Assembly: GCF_900103985.1 (NCBI RefSeq)
Contig: NZ_FNIE01000010.1
Coordinates: 186,001 to 250,000 of the forward strand
Direction of reading: 5' to 3'
DNA: 64,000 nucleotides
From: Actinacidiphila guanduensis
GTDB taxonomy: Bacteria; Actinomycetota; Actinomycetes; Streptomycetales; Streptomycetaceae
This document shows, piece by piece, positions 17,039-25,524 of this stretch. Numbering within the stretch: position 1 is the first letter of the stretch; every line of letters starts with the position of its first letter. The notes under the pieces are model-generated. The model was not told the origin of the DNA. It worked only from the letters and a program-made list of their open reading frames with translations, and ran no database searches. The translations under genes were made by a program, and so were the position numbers.

Positions 17039-17323
17039 CCGGCCATTGTCGGCCACGGCGGACGGGTCCACGGCCGCGCGCCGCGTTCGGGGCCCGCAGA
17101 TCAGGCCATCGCCAGGGCTTATGGCCGCCACCAGCAGGCCGAGGCACCGGATCGCAATAGGCGCCGGCGCGGTGCCGTTCTGGATCAGCGGGAGCAGCCG
17201 ACAGAAGCACGGGAGGCCGCGCCTGCGGTCCTCCGGCCCCGTCCCCGCGGGCCCCTCGCTCCGGCATCCGGACCGGACACCGACCGTCCAAGAGCCCAAA
17301 AGCCCAACAGAAGGAACAGTCCA

Positions 17324-18073
17324 GTGAACGCATCACTCTCCGGCGCGACCGCGCTGGTCACCGGCGGCAACAGCGGCATCGGCCGCGCCACCGCCCTCGG
17401 TCTTGCCGCCCGCGGCGCCCACGTCGTGCTCTCGGGCCGCGACGAGGCCCGCGGCGAGGAGGTCGTCCGGGCGATCCGGGCCGACGGCGGCACAGCGGAC
17501 TTCGTTCGGGCCTCGCTGCTCGACGAGGCGAGCGCCCGCGACCTGGCCCGGCGCGCCGTCGAGCTGGGCGGGGGCCACGTGGACATCCTGGTCAACAACG
17601 CCGGCGTCTTCCCCTTCGGCCCGACCCACGAGACGAGCGAGGACGACTTCGACTCCGTCTACGGCGTCAACGTCAAGGTCCCCTTCTTCCTCGTCGCCGA
17701 ACTCGCACCGGCGATGGCGGCCCGCGGCAAGGGCGCGATCGTCAACGTCACCACGATGGTCGCCGAGTACGGCCAGGCGGGGATGGCGCTCTACGGCTCG
17801 AGCAAGGCGGCGCTCGTCCTGCTGACCAAGGCGTGGGCCGCGGAGTACGGGCCGGCGGGCGTACGGGTCAACGCCGTCAGCCCCGGCCCCACCCGCACCG
17901 AGGGAACCGCCGCCATGGGCGAGGCCCTCGACCAGCTCGCCGCCACCACCCCGCACGGCAAGCCGGGCCTGCCCGAGGACATCGCGGCCGCCATCGTGTA
18001 CCTCGCCGGCGACGAGGCGAAGTTCGTCCACGGCGCCCTGCTCCCCGTCGACGGCGGCCGCATCGCCGTCTGA
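17324..18073 (+). CDS. Short-chain dehydrogenase/reductase
   Basis: GTG at 17324 follows AAGGA (17311-17315). The 249-residue classical SDR has the Rossmann motif TGGNSGIGRATALG, NNAG, the catalytic Tyr and Lys in YGSSKAALV with an upstream Thr-Thr (NVTTMVAEYG) where Ser is more usual, and the PGPTRTEGT loop. It probably uses NADP(H), since RDEA follows strand 2. The substrate is unknown. The divergent LysR gene is its likely regulator. Confidence 0.88.
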   Translation: MNASLSGATALVTGGNSGIGRATALGLAARGAHVVLSGRDEARGEEVVRAIRADGGTADFVRASLLDEASARDLARRAVELGGGHVDILVNNAGVFPFGPTHETSEDDFDSVYGVNVKVPFFLVAELAPAMAARGKGAIVNVTTMVAEYGQAGMALYGSSKAALVLLTKAWAAEYGPAGVRVNAVSPGPTRTEGTAAMGEALDQLAATTPHGKPGLPEDIAAAIVYLAGDEAKFVHGALLPVDGGRIAV

Positions 18074-18088
18074 CCCACCCCGAGCTCC

Positions 18089-18129
18089 CGAGGGGCGGTG
18101 CGCATCCGATGCCGGCCCACCGCCCCTCG
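18089..18129 (+). terminator. 12-bp stem-loop after the SDR gene
   Basis: CGAGGGGCGGTG (18089-18100) and CACCGCCCCTCG (18118-18129) are perfectly complementary around a 17-nt loop, 15 bp past the SDR stop codon. A likely transcription terminator without a T tract. Confidence 0.65.
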
Positions 18130-18234
18130 CTCTCCACGGCGCACCCCGGTCCGGTGCCGGCGATGTCAGTGGGTGCCCGTACCTTTGCGGCCGAGCGACC
18201 GGATCAGACCTCGGCCGGGAAGGGGGAGTGGGAC

Positions 18235-18960
18235 GTGGAGTCGGTCGGGGACGCGCGGCTGGCGGCCGGGGCGGAGGCCGCCTGGTATCTCGATACGGCT
18301 TTCACGCCCGGGAAGCAGCTGGGGACGGTGTACGACGATCCCTCGACGCCCGTCATGGTCACGGGTGTCGAGGAGGTGACCACCATGCGCGTCCCCAGCG
18401 GCCGCCTCGTCGTGGACGCGCCGTGGCACGACGACGAGATCGACGAGTACGAGCGGGGGCTGCCGACGAGGCCGCCGCGGGAGCTGGCGGTGAGGATCCC
18501 GCCGGGCACCTACCCGGTGGAGATGGCGTGGACGGCCGGGCCGTACGAGTTCTTCGGGGAGCAGTTCGACGGCGTCGCGTGTGCCGCGACCCGCTTGCGC
18601 ATCAGCGACGAGCCCGTGGCCTGCTGGGAGATGGCCTTGGGCGTCGGCGAGGACATCGACCGGCTTCCGCCGGGCGAGCAGCCCCGCTTCTTCTCCGATG
18701 CCAATGTGGGCTGCTTCGCCGACGCCGGCGCGTGGCCGGCCCTGGCCGCGCCGTTCCGCACGTTCACCGACGGTGTGCCGGCCCCGCGTGACTCCGAGGA
18801 GCTGTCCGATGGCTGCGAGCGGATCGGCGACGAGACGCACCGGGCCGACCTGGTCACCTTCACCGCGGAATCGGGCGGCATCGTCTGGCTGGGCCGCAGC
18901 GAGGCCGGCGAGGTGGCCGTGATCGCCGTCACCAGCGGCATGCCGGGCGCCAAGGCCTGA
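18235..18960 (+). CDS. DUF4241 domain-containing protein
   Basis: GTG at 18235 follows AAGGGGGAG and gives 241 residues; an ATG at 18163 in the same frame is an alternative. The sequence (RVPSGRLVVDAPW, PGTYPVEMAW, then SDANVGCFADAGAW and a C-terminal SGMPG) matches the DUF4241 pattern. The function is not established; some family members occur near polymorphic-toxin loci as possible immunity proteins. Here it converges on a WXG100 operon, which is suggestive but proves nothing. No signal peptide or membrane helix is seen. Confidence 0.7.
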   Translation: MESVGDARLAAGAEAAWYLDTAFTPGKQLGTVYDDPSTPVMVTGVEEVTTMRVPSGRLVVDAPWHDDEIDEYERGLPTRPPRELAVRIPPGTYPVEMAWTAGPYEFFGEQFDGVACAATRLRISDEPVACWEMALGVGEDIDRLPPGEQPRFFSDANVGCFADAGAWPALAAPFRTFTDGVPAPRDSEELSDGCERIGDETHRADLVTFTAESGGIVWLGRSEAGEVAVIAVTSGMPGAKA

Positions 18961-19069
18961 CCTGCCGCCGCCCCGGCCCGGCACCGTACGTCCGATCATC
19001 GGCCTGGCGGCTGCGGCCCGGGTATCGGACGCACGGCGGTGCGCGCGGTGCACTGCGGCCAGGAGACGG

Positions 19070-19324
19070 TCAGGACGCGCCCTTCGGGGTCTTGTCCGCC
19101 TTCCGGGCCTTGGCGATCAGCCGCTGCTCCTCCGCCGTGAACTGGTCGAGCAGTTTGGTCAGCCTGCTCATGCGGCCGTGGAAGTCGGTGCCCCACTTGT
19201 CGGCCGCGCTGCCGACCCAGGTCCCGGTCATCATCTGGTTCACCTTTGCGACGGCGGACCTGATGTTGCCCTCGGCGGTCTTCACCGCGGCCATGTCCTT
19301 CGTGCAGTCGTCCACGTCACTCAT
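19070..19324 (-). CDS. WXG100-family (ESAT-6-like) secreted protein
   Basis: This 84-residue, mainly helical protein has the WxG turn in TWVGSAADKW between two predicted amphipathic helices, and the usual length of type VII secretion substrates. ATG 19322-19324 is preceded by GAGGAGC. It is the last gene of the minus-strand operon 22424-19070, 39 bp after the lipoprotein gene, so it may be exported with or interact with those products. No EccC-type ATPase lies in the window. The C-terminal tail is basic (KARKADKTPKGAS) and lacks an obvious YxxxD/E signal. Confidence 0.78.
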   Translation of the reverse strand: MSDVDDCTKDMAAVKTAEGNIRSAVAKVNQMMTGTWVGSAADKWGTDFHGRMSRLTKLLDQFTAEEQRLIAKARKADKTPKGAS

Positions 19325-19363
19325 GCGTGCTCCTCAGGAATTCGTCCGGTGCCGGCGCGGCTC

Positions 19364-20404
19364 TCACTTGCCTGCCGCGTTGAGGGCGAGGGCGGGATCT
19401 GCGGGCTTGCGGGACACCAGGCTGCCGAAGAGCAGGAGGCGCTTGCCGGTCTGGGCGATGTACGCCCGCGATCCGCAGGTGTTCGACAGGGCGGGGTACT
19501 GCTTGCCGGCTGTGCAGGCGTGGCCGTCCTCCGGGAACACCGCCGGGACGGTGGCGTGGCCGTCCCGCACGTAGACGACGGGCGTCGAGGAGTGGGGAGG
19601 GTCCTGGTTCAGGGTGTAGAAGCCCCCGGCGCCGGCGGGCGCCAGTTGCACCATCGACAGTGAGGCGATCGGCGTGCCGGTGCCGGGCACCGTACCGGAG
19701 AGGTGCACGTGTTCGGGGGCCTTGCCGACCGGGATCACCACGATGTCCGAGAGGTCCGCGCCGGTGACGATGTACACCGTTCCCGCCGGATCCACCACGG
19801 CGCCGGCGAAGATCTTCTCCGCCTGGTGGTAAAGGCGGGTGAAGCGGCCGGCCTTCAGCGACCACAGGTCACCGCCCTCACTGACGATGAGCGAACCGTC
19901 CGGGCGTTCGCCGATCGGCAGCGCGTCGCTGGAGGTCGGCGGGATGGCCAGCGTACTGTCGCTACCGTCCTTGTCGGTCACGGGCAGGGTGGCGGTCTTC
20001 GTGCCGGAGTCGTCCTTGGAGACGCCGAAGACGACGGAGCCGTCGGAGCGGACCACCATGGACGTGGGACCCACCCGGTGGTCGACCTGCACGTACCTGC
20101 TGACGACGCCCTGCGGGGTCATCCGGATCACGTCGGGATGGTAGCCACTGTTCCAATCCAGCATGTACACATCCCCCGACCCGTCGGAGCTCACCAGCAT
20201 GTCGCCGGCCGTGACGACCTCGTTCAGGTCGTACGTGTCGCTCAGCGTGCCGAGATCGAAGGCGGCGACCTTCCCGGCGGCGGGCGTCGGCAGACCGGCG
20301 TGGCCGCCCTTGTGACCGCCGCCCGAGCACCCGGCCAGCAACACGACCGCGGCCGCTGCCGACGCCAGGTACCGCTTGGTCCATGGCCTTGCGCTAGTTG
20401 CCAT
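19364..20404 (-). CDS. Putative lipoprotein in WXG100 locus
   Basis: The 346-residue protein has a lipoprotein signal peptide with lipobox LLAGC at about residues 20-24. The mature part contains repeated blade-like strands (GDMLVSSDGSGDVYMLDWNS, SMVVRSDGSVVFGVSKDD, GERPDGSLIVSEGGDLWSLK, VVDPAGTVYIVTG), suggesting a beta-propeller on the outer face of the membrane. Two Cys near the C-terminus (HACTAGKQYPALSNTCGS) may form a disulfide. The start overlaps the upstream gene's end by 11 bp, which implies translational coupling. Ligand unknown. Confidence 0.7.
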   Translation of the reverse strand: MATSARPWTKRYLASAAAAVVLLAGCSGGGHKGGHAGLPTPAAGKVAAFDLGTLSDTYDLNEVVTAGDMLVSSDGSGDVYMLDWNSGYHPDVIRMTPQGVVSRYVQVDHRVGPTSMVVRSDGSVVFGVSKDDSGTKTATLPVTDKDGSDSTLAIPPTSSDALPIGERPDGSLIVSEGGDLWSLKAGRFTRLYHQAEKIFAGAVVDPAGTVYIVTGADLSDIVVIPVGKAPEHVHLSGTVPGTGTPIASLSMVQLAPAGAGGFYTLNQDPPHSSTPVVYVRDGHATVPAVFPEDGHACTAGKQYPALSNTCGSRAYIAQTGKRLLLFGSLVSRKPADPALALNAAGK

Positions 20405-22424
20405 CAAGTGATCCCTCGTACGTCCTGAAGCCGCTGCCCAGATGCGCCATGACGGCGTCGGTCGTGGAAAAGATGCCGCGACCGCTGAACCAGCCGGTGA
20501 AGTCGGTGTTCTGCCACGCGTCCGGAGAGACGGTCTGTGTCTTGGGGTCGTACCACGACCGGCCGGTGGGGGCCGGTATCTTCCCCGACCGTATGAGGCC
20601 CTGGGCCACTGCCGGCGCGTACGACTTCTCGACGTCCTCGGCGTTCTTCGAGTTGGCGACCTGCTGCGCGGCGGCGTTGCCGGTGGAGAAGGGGTCGGTG
20701 GTCGGGGCCTTGACCGACCTGCCCCAGGTGACGAGCGTCTGCGAGTATTTGAAGCCCTTGGTGACCACCTTGCTGGTGACGCCTGTGGGCAGGGTGGTAG
20801 CGCTGAACAGGACACCGGCGGTGTTCAGGACGGCCAGGTTGAACTTGTGCTGCTCGTCCAGTTACTGGGCCGCGCTGTAGCTGATGGCGTTCTTGGCCTT
20901 GGTGAACAGCCCGATCATGTTGCCCAGGTTGCTGACGTCCAGGCGGGAATCGGCGGCGTCGCTGAGCTGAGCGTGCATCGCGGTGTCGAACATCGCGGCC
21001 GCGCTCGGGTCGTTCCGCGTGAACAGCTCCATCACCGACTGCAGGTCGTCGTGCGGGAGGACCAGGTCGTGTTCCAAGGTCGCGTACCCACCCGCCTGCG
21101 GACCGGCGATCTTGGATGAGGCCCCGAGTTGGTCGGCCCAGGTGGCGGTGATGCCGGCCAGGGCCACAGCGGTGCTCTGCGGGTAGGTGGGGTAGGCGAG
21201 TTGCTCCTTCTGGGAGCGGCTGCCGAAGGTGGTGTTCTCCTTCGCCGCGGCGGCCAGGATGTTGTACGCGGCCTGGCCGGACTGGTCGGCGAAGGCAGGA
21301 CCGCGGTCACTGGCGGCCAGGGCGAGAACCCGGCCGATGGGTTCGGAGTCGTCCACGGTGCCGGTCCTGCCCGTGGTCTGCCAGTTGTACTCCACCAGGT
21401 CGGCGGCGTACCGCCTGCTGGCGGCGGTGTCCTGGCCGAGCAGATCGCGGGAGCCCTGCGCGTTGTCACCGAGCTTGTCCAGGACGGCGAGGACGGGGTC
21501 GTTGGCGCGGATGGCAGCCGCGGCCTGCTCCGCACCGGGCTCGGAGCCGACAGCGCGGAGACCGAGGTCGTCGAACCACGCCTTGCCGTCGCCGTAGTAC
21601 CCGGGGAAGGCGCCGTTGCCGGGGAACATCTCGTAATCCGGCCGCATGGCGCCCTGCTTCTCGCGCCAGTCCAGCATGCCGCCGCTGATGCCGGAGAGCA
21701 CCTGGGCGTTCCACTTGTCGCCCGGGGGCCCGTACTTCAGCAGCATGCCGATCGACCAGGCGTCGTCGTCGGTCGGGTGGGTGAGCGGGGCCAGGTAGTC
21801 CGGCGCGGGGTGAGGGTAGTCGCCCTTCACCGCGAGATCGGTCAGCTTCTGGGCGGCCTGCCCGAACTGCGCGAGCGCGGCTATGGACTCCTTGCTGAGC
21901 AGGGCGTTCTCGTGTGTGCCGTCCTCGGCGTGCAGCGCGCCGGCGGCCCCGGCGATGTCCTTGATGCCGCCGTTGACCATGAAGGCCGTCATGTACGCGG
22001 TGTCCTCCTGGTGGTCGGCCAGCGACTGGGCCACGTCCAGGATGATCCGGCGGGAGTCGGGGGCCTTGGGGTCGGCGAGCGCCTTGCTCAGCTCGTTCGC
22101 CTCCTGCTGGGCCTCCTTGGCCGGGTCGATGTCCTTGGTGTCCCAGGGGATCTGGTACATGTCGCCGTTGATGCCGCACAGGTACGGTCGGCCGGCGCCG
22201 TCGAGCAGGTTCATCGCCTCGTCGGCCCGCAGCGCCATGTCGTGGGCGTCGTCGGCGACCTGCTGGGCCTGCTGCGCGATCACGCTCAGGTCCAGGGAGC
22301 CGCCCCAGCGTCCGAAGTTCGTCCGGATCGTTCCGCCGTCCGACGTCAGCGCCGCGGCCAAGTCCTTGAGCCGGTTGGCCAGTTGCCGTACGCGCTGCGG
22401 GTCCACCCCCGCGAAATCCGTCAT
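20394..22424 (-). pseudogene. Large WXG100-locus protein interrupted by an in-frame TAA
   Basis: ATG at 22422-22424 starts MTDFAGVDPQRVRQLANRLK, with a helical N-terminal domain like WXG100/PPE-type proteins; the long alpha-helical body resembles DUF6571-type proteins of streptomycete type VII loci. The frame stops at TAA (20862-20864) after SYSAAQ, yet the same frame continues with equal codon bias as LDEQHKFNLAVLNTAGVLFS and 156 further codons to 20394. The two parts together give about 675 residues. The downstream lipoprotein start overlaps the true end, so the original gene clearly reached 20394. Either a nonsense mutation or a sequencing error; the N-terminal 520 residues could still be made. 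Confidence 0.72.
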
Positions 22425-22730
22425 CGTCCCCCCATACATGGCACGAATCGCACACGCACAAGGTGGTTCACCTGGTGCACGCGTGTTCGGTGGGTCCCAC
22501 GATACGTGGGCGCGACTCGCGGTAGTCGGACGCATCGGCACCTGTGACGCATCCGATACACAGCCCCGGCGGGCCCTGGGGCGCGCGGCACTGACGGCCC
22601 TGACGGCCCGCCGCGGGGATCGCACCGTAGCCGTTCCGAGAGCATGGGCAGAGCCGTGTCACCGGACCGTGCGGGCAACTGAATACAAGCCTGTGTCCCC
22701 GACTCCCCCTGGGCGCGGTGTCGTTGGGGC

Positions 22731-23282
22731 ATGATGGGCGCCGTGGACGGTGATTGGAATCGGCTCGGAAAAGCACTGGCCGCGTGCCGCAACAGCAGAG
22801 GGCTCAGCCAGACGGACTTCGGCAGGATGGCCGGCATCTCACGGACCACCGTCCAGGGGATCGAGCGCGGCAAGCCCATGAAGCGGCTGACGTCCGCGCT
22901 GCGCCGCTACGCCGCCGGGGTCGGCTGGCCCGACGGAGCCCTCGAAGACGTCCTCGCCGGCCGGGAGTTCACCCCGCGCCCGCGCGGCGACGTCCGCTCG
23001 GCGAGCCCCAACGGCCTGCCGCTGCGGGTCGCCCACGCCATCGCCGAGGGCAAGGTGCTGGACACCCGCATCATCGCGCTGACCCCGCACGCGGACGCGG
23101 TGATCCTCGTGATGGCCAAACCGGCCGCCACCAACACCCAAATGCGCACGGCCCTGGCCACGTGGTCCCACCACGAACCCGCCGTCCTCGGAGCCCTCAC
23201 CGGCACGGACCCCCGACCCCCCGGCAGCGAGACCCAGGTGAAGCCGGAGGGGCTTTCGGAGAGCCCGGACGAGAGCGCGTAG
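22731..23282 (+). CDS. XRE-type helix-turn-helix DNA-binding protein
   Basis: The 183-residue protein has an N-terminal HTH_3/XRE domain (LGKALAACRNSRGLSQTDFG then MAGISRTTVQGIERGKP, residues 10-50). The rest includes a short conserved-looking segment (GLPLRVAHAIAEGKVLDTRI, VILVMAKP) and a disordered Pro/Glu-rich end. Two ATG codons (22731, 22734) are possible and the SD is weak. It is divergent from the WXG100 operon across about 300 bp and may control it; this is only inferred from position. Confidence 0.75.
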   Translation: MMGAVDGDWNRLGKALAACRNSRGLSQTDFGRMAGISRTTVQGIERGKPMKRLTSALRRYAAGVGWPDGALEDVLAGREFTPRPRGDVRSASPNGLPLRVAHAIAEGKVLDTRIIALTPHADAVILVMAKPAATNTQMRTALATWSHHEPAVLGALTGTDPRPPGSETQVKPEGLSESPDESA

Positions 23283-23469
23283 CCCACCGGCGCGGCTTCG
23301 CCGAAGTCCGGGCCGGCGCGCCCGGAGAGGGCCGCTGCCCGGAGGAGGCCGCCGGCGCACGCGCCCGCGTCGCCCCCGGCAGCCGGCCCCTCGCCCGGCG
23401 CCGCGGGCGCCCGAGCGCCTGTGCGCGTCGGAGGCGGCCGGTCCGCAGTGGCCCGGCCGCCTCCGATGC

Positions 23470-24651
23470 TCATCGGCTCCGAGCCCCTCCTGTCGGCCGA
23501 CCGGGGCGGTGGGCCGACGTGGAGTCACCCGGCTGGGAGGGCAGCAGTGGGGCGGGCGGTGCCGGGGACTCCGGTGCCCCGCCCCTGACGCGGGTGACGG
23601 CTCGGCCGCACCAGCGGGCCGCAGCCAGGTAGAACCGGTCGGGGAGGAAGGCCGCATCGGCGACGATCATCGCGGCGGAGAAGAGCGGGAGCCCCATGAA
23701 CACGGCGATGCCGAGGTGCATGCCGAGCAGCATCGCGAGGACGACGTACTTGAACCGGCTGAACAGGACGAACGGAAATGCCACCTGGATCAGCACGGTC
23801 AGGTAGCCCACTGCTGCCAGGACGAGCGGGTAGTGGTCCGCCAGCGCGGACAGCGCCGGCCACGGCCGGAAGAGGTCGAGGTTCACCACGTAGTGCAGGG
23901 CGGTGCCGGACTGCCAGGAGGCGCCCTGCACCTTGTACAGGCCCGCCGAACCGTATAGGAGGCAGACCTGTGCGGCGATGACGAACATTCCGCAGTTGTG
24001 CAGGGCGGTGACCAGGGACTCGCGGGCCAGGCCGAACTGGGACCACAGATCGCTGCTCGCCCGCCACAGGGCCCAGCGGCCGGGGCCGGCCTTGCCCGCG
24101 GCCCGCAGTGCCGCCCGGCGCGCGTCCAGCGACCAGCGGCGTCCGCAGGCGGTGGCGGTCAGGTAGAGGGCCATCAGCAGGATCAGGTTGTCACCGCCGT
24201 CGGTCATGAAGATGGCCCGCCCGTGGAACGACACCACGACCAGCGCGAAGAGCACGGAGGTCGCGCGGGTCCGCCAGCCGAGCACGAACAGCGCGCAGAC
24301 CACGAGGGCCAGCACGTAGCAGATGGTGAAGTACACCCTGCTGTCCGACAGTGTGAGGATGCTGAACCACCCGGTCTGGCGGAACAGTTCACGGGCCAGG
24401 GCCGGCGTCCACGGGGAGTCCGGACCCCAGATCTGCTCGCGGTGCGGCAGTTCGCGGAGCAGGAAGGCGAGGTAGCACAGCCCGTATCCGATCCGCAGCA
24501 CCGAGGCCGCGTGGAGCGAGATCGGGCGGTGGGTGAGCAGCGCGGTCAGGCCCTCGACCCCGTACCGGGCGGACGCTGCGGTGCCGGCCGCGTCGGTCGG
24601 CGGGCGGCCGGCTGCGGCCGGCGTGGGAGTCGCGATCCGTTCAGTGGCCAT
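23470..24651 (-). CDS. HTTM-domain membrane protein (vitamin K-dependent gamma-carboxylase-like)
   Basis: The 393-residue protein has about eight predicted membrane segments and HTTM-family features: an N-terminal SLHAASVLRIGYGLCYLAFL, a motif around HGRAIFMTDGGDNL, and GSAGLYKVQGASWQSGTAL. HTTM proteins are related to the membrane part of vitamin K-dependent gamma-glutamyl carboxylase, but the reaction in bacteria is mostly unknown. The ATG start overlaps the end of the DUF5819 gene by 11 bp, implying translational coupling and a shared function. The DUF5819/HTTM pairing recurs in actinobacteria. Confidence 0.85.
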   Translation of the reverse strand: MATERIATPTPAAAGRPPTDAAGTAASARYGVEGLTALLTHRPISLHAASVLRIGYGLCYLAFLLRELPHREQIWGPDSPWTPALARELFRQTGWFSILTLSDSRVYFTICYVLALVVCALFVLGWRTRATSVLFALVVVSFHGRAIFMTDGGDNLILLMALYLTATACGRRWSLDARRAALRAAGKAGPGRWALWRASSDLWSQFGLARESLVTALHNCGMFVIAAQVCLLYGSAGLYKVQGASWQSGTALHYVVNLDLFRPWPALSALADHYPLVLAAVGYLTVLIQVAFPFVLFSRFKYVVLAMLLGMHLGIAVFMGLPLFSAAMIVADAAFLPDRFYLAAARWCGRAVTRVRGGAPESPAPPAPLLPSQPGDSTSAHRPGRPTGGARSR

Positions 24652-25414
24652 GTCCGGTCACCTTCCACCAGGGCAGGCTCCGGGTCCCGACCGCCGACGC
24701 GGTGACCGGGGTGATGTGCCCGGAGGCGTCGGAGCGCGCCACCGGGCTTGTGCGGACGCGGAGTTGGATCGCGTCGATCGCGCCGTGCCGGGCGGCGGAG
24801 ACGCGGTCCACGGCGATGTTCCGCAGGTACTCCTGCCACATCACCGCACGGTCCGAGTAGGACACGTCGCTGGTGCCGTGGGTGTCGAGGTAGCCGCTCC
24901 ACGCTCGGCGGAGCATGTTCTGGTTGGTGTGGCTCGGAAAGGGGTCGTGTCTGACCCCGGCGTTGTCGACCGCCGTGAGATCGAACCATCCGCTGACCTG
25001 CTCCGCCCCGTCGGCCGAGGTGTGCAGCGTCCGGGCCGAGATCTGGGGGACGGACGACTCGGGGTCGGGAGCGAAGAGGCGCCAGTTCTGCTCGAAGAAC
25101 GGGTAGATCCAGCCCTGGACCTGGCGCGCGTAGCGCTGGGAGATGGGGTTGGCGGGAGCCACGTGCAGGAAGACGAAGACCAGGTGCAGGAGGGCCACCC
25201 CCGCGAGCAGGACAGCCGCCGCTCTCGTGGCGAAGCGCAGCGGCAGCGGCAGCGCCGTCAGCCGGTCCGTGCCGCCGGAGGGCGCGAACACGACGTGTCC
25301 GCCGGGCGGTTCGCGACGGGTGCCCGGTGGCCTGCCGAGCCGATCCCCCGCCGTTCCTGTCGTGCCCACCGGTTCTCCGGTGTGCTGTACGTCTCCTGGG
25401 CCAGTCTTTGCCAT
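24641..25414 (-). CDS. DUF5819 family protein
   Basis: ATG 25412-25414 is preceded by GAGAGGAGGG. The 257-residue product has a disordered N-terminus, one membrane helix (about residues 60-85: AAVLLAGVALLHLVFVFLHV), then the DUF5819 domain with ANPISQRYARQVQGWIYPFF, EQNWRLFAPDPES and a conserved WQEYLRN segment. The extracytoplasmic domain probably works with the coupled HTTM protein. Many actinobacteria carry these two genes side by side. The reaction or partner is unknown. Confidence 0.82.
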   Translation of the reverse strand: MAKTGPGDVQHTGEPVGTTGTAGDRLGRPPGTRREPPGGHVVFAPSGGTDRLTALPLPLRFATRAAAVLLAGVALLHLVFVFLHVAPANPISQRYARQVQGWIYPFFEQNWRLFAPDPESSVPQISARTLHTSADGAEQVSGWFDLTAVDNAGVRHDPFPSHTNQNMLRRAWSGYLDTHGTSDVSYSDRAVMWQEYLRNIAVDRVSAARHGAIDAIQLRVRTSPVARSDASGHITPVTASAVGTRSLPWWKVTGHGH

Positions 25415-25524
25415 CCCGGCCCTCCTCTCACAACTCTTCTGCTGGACGTGCGATGCCTGCCGGTCATGCGACCGGGCCCGGCGAGCGCGGGGAGCGCTCG
25501 CCGGGCCGGACGGAGCGGTGGGCG

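Noticed and set aside
16145..18073. Long plus-strand frame running from the LysR gene into the SDR
   Set aside because: Only the part from GTG 17324 shows SDR motifs; the rest is antisense to the LysR gene.
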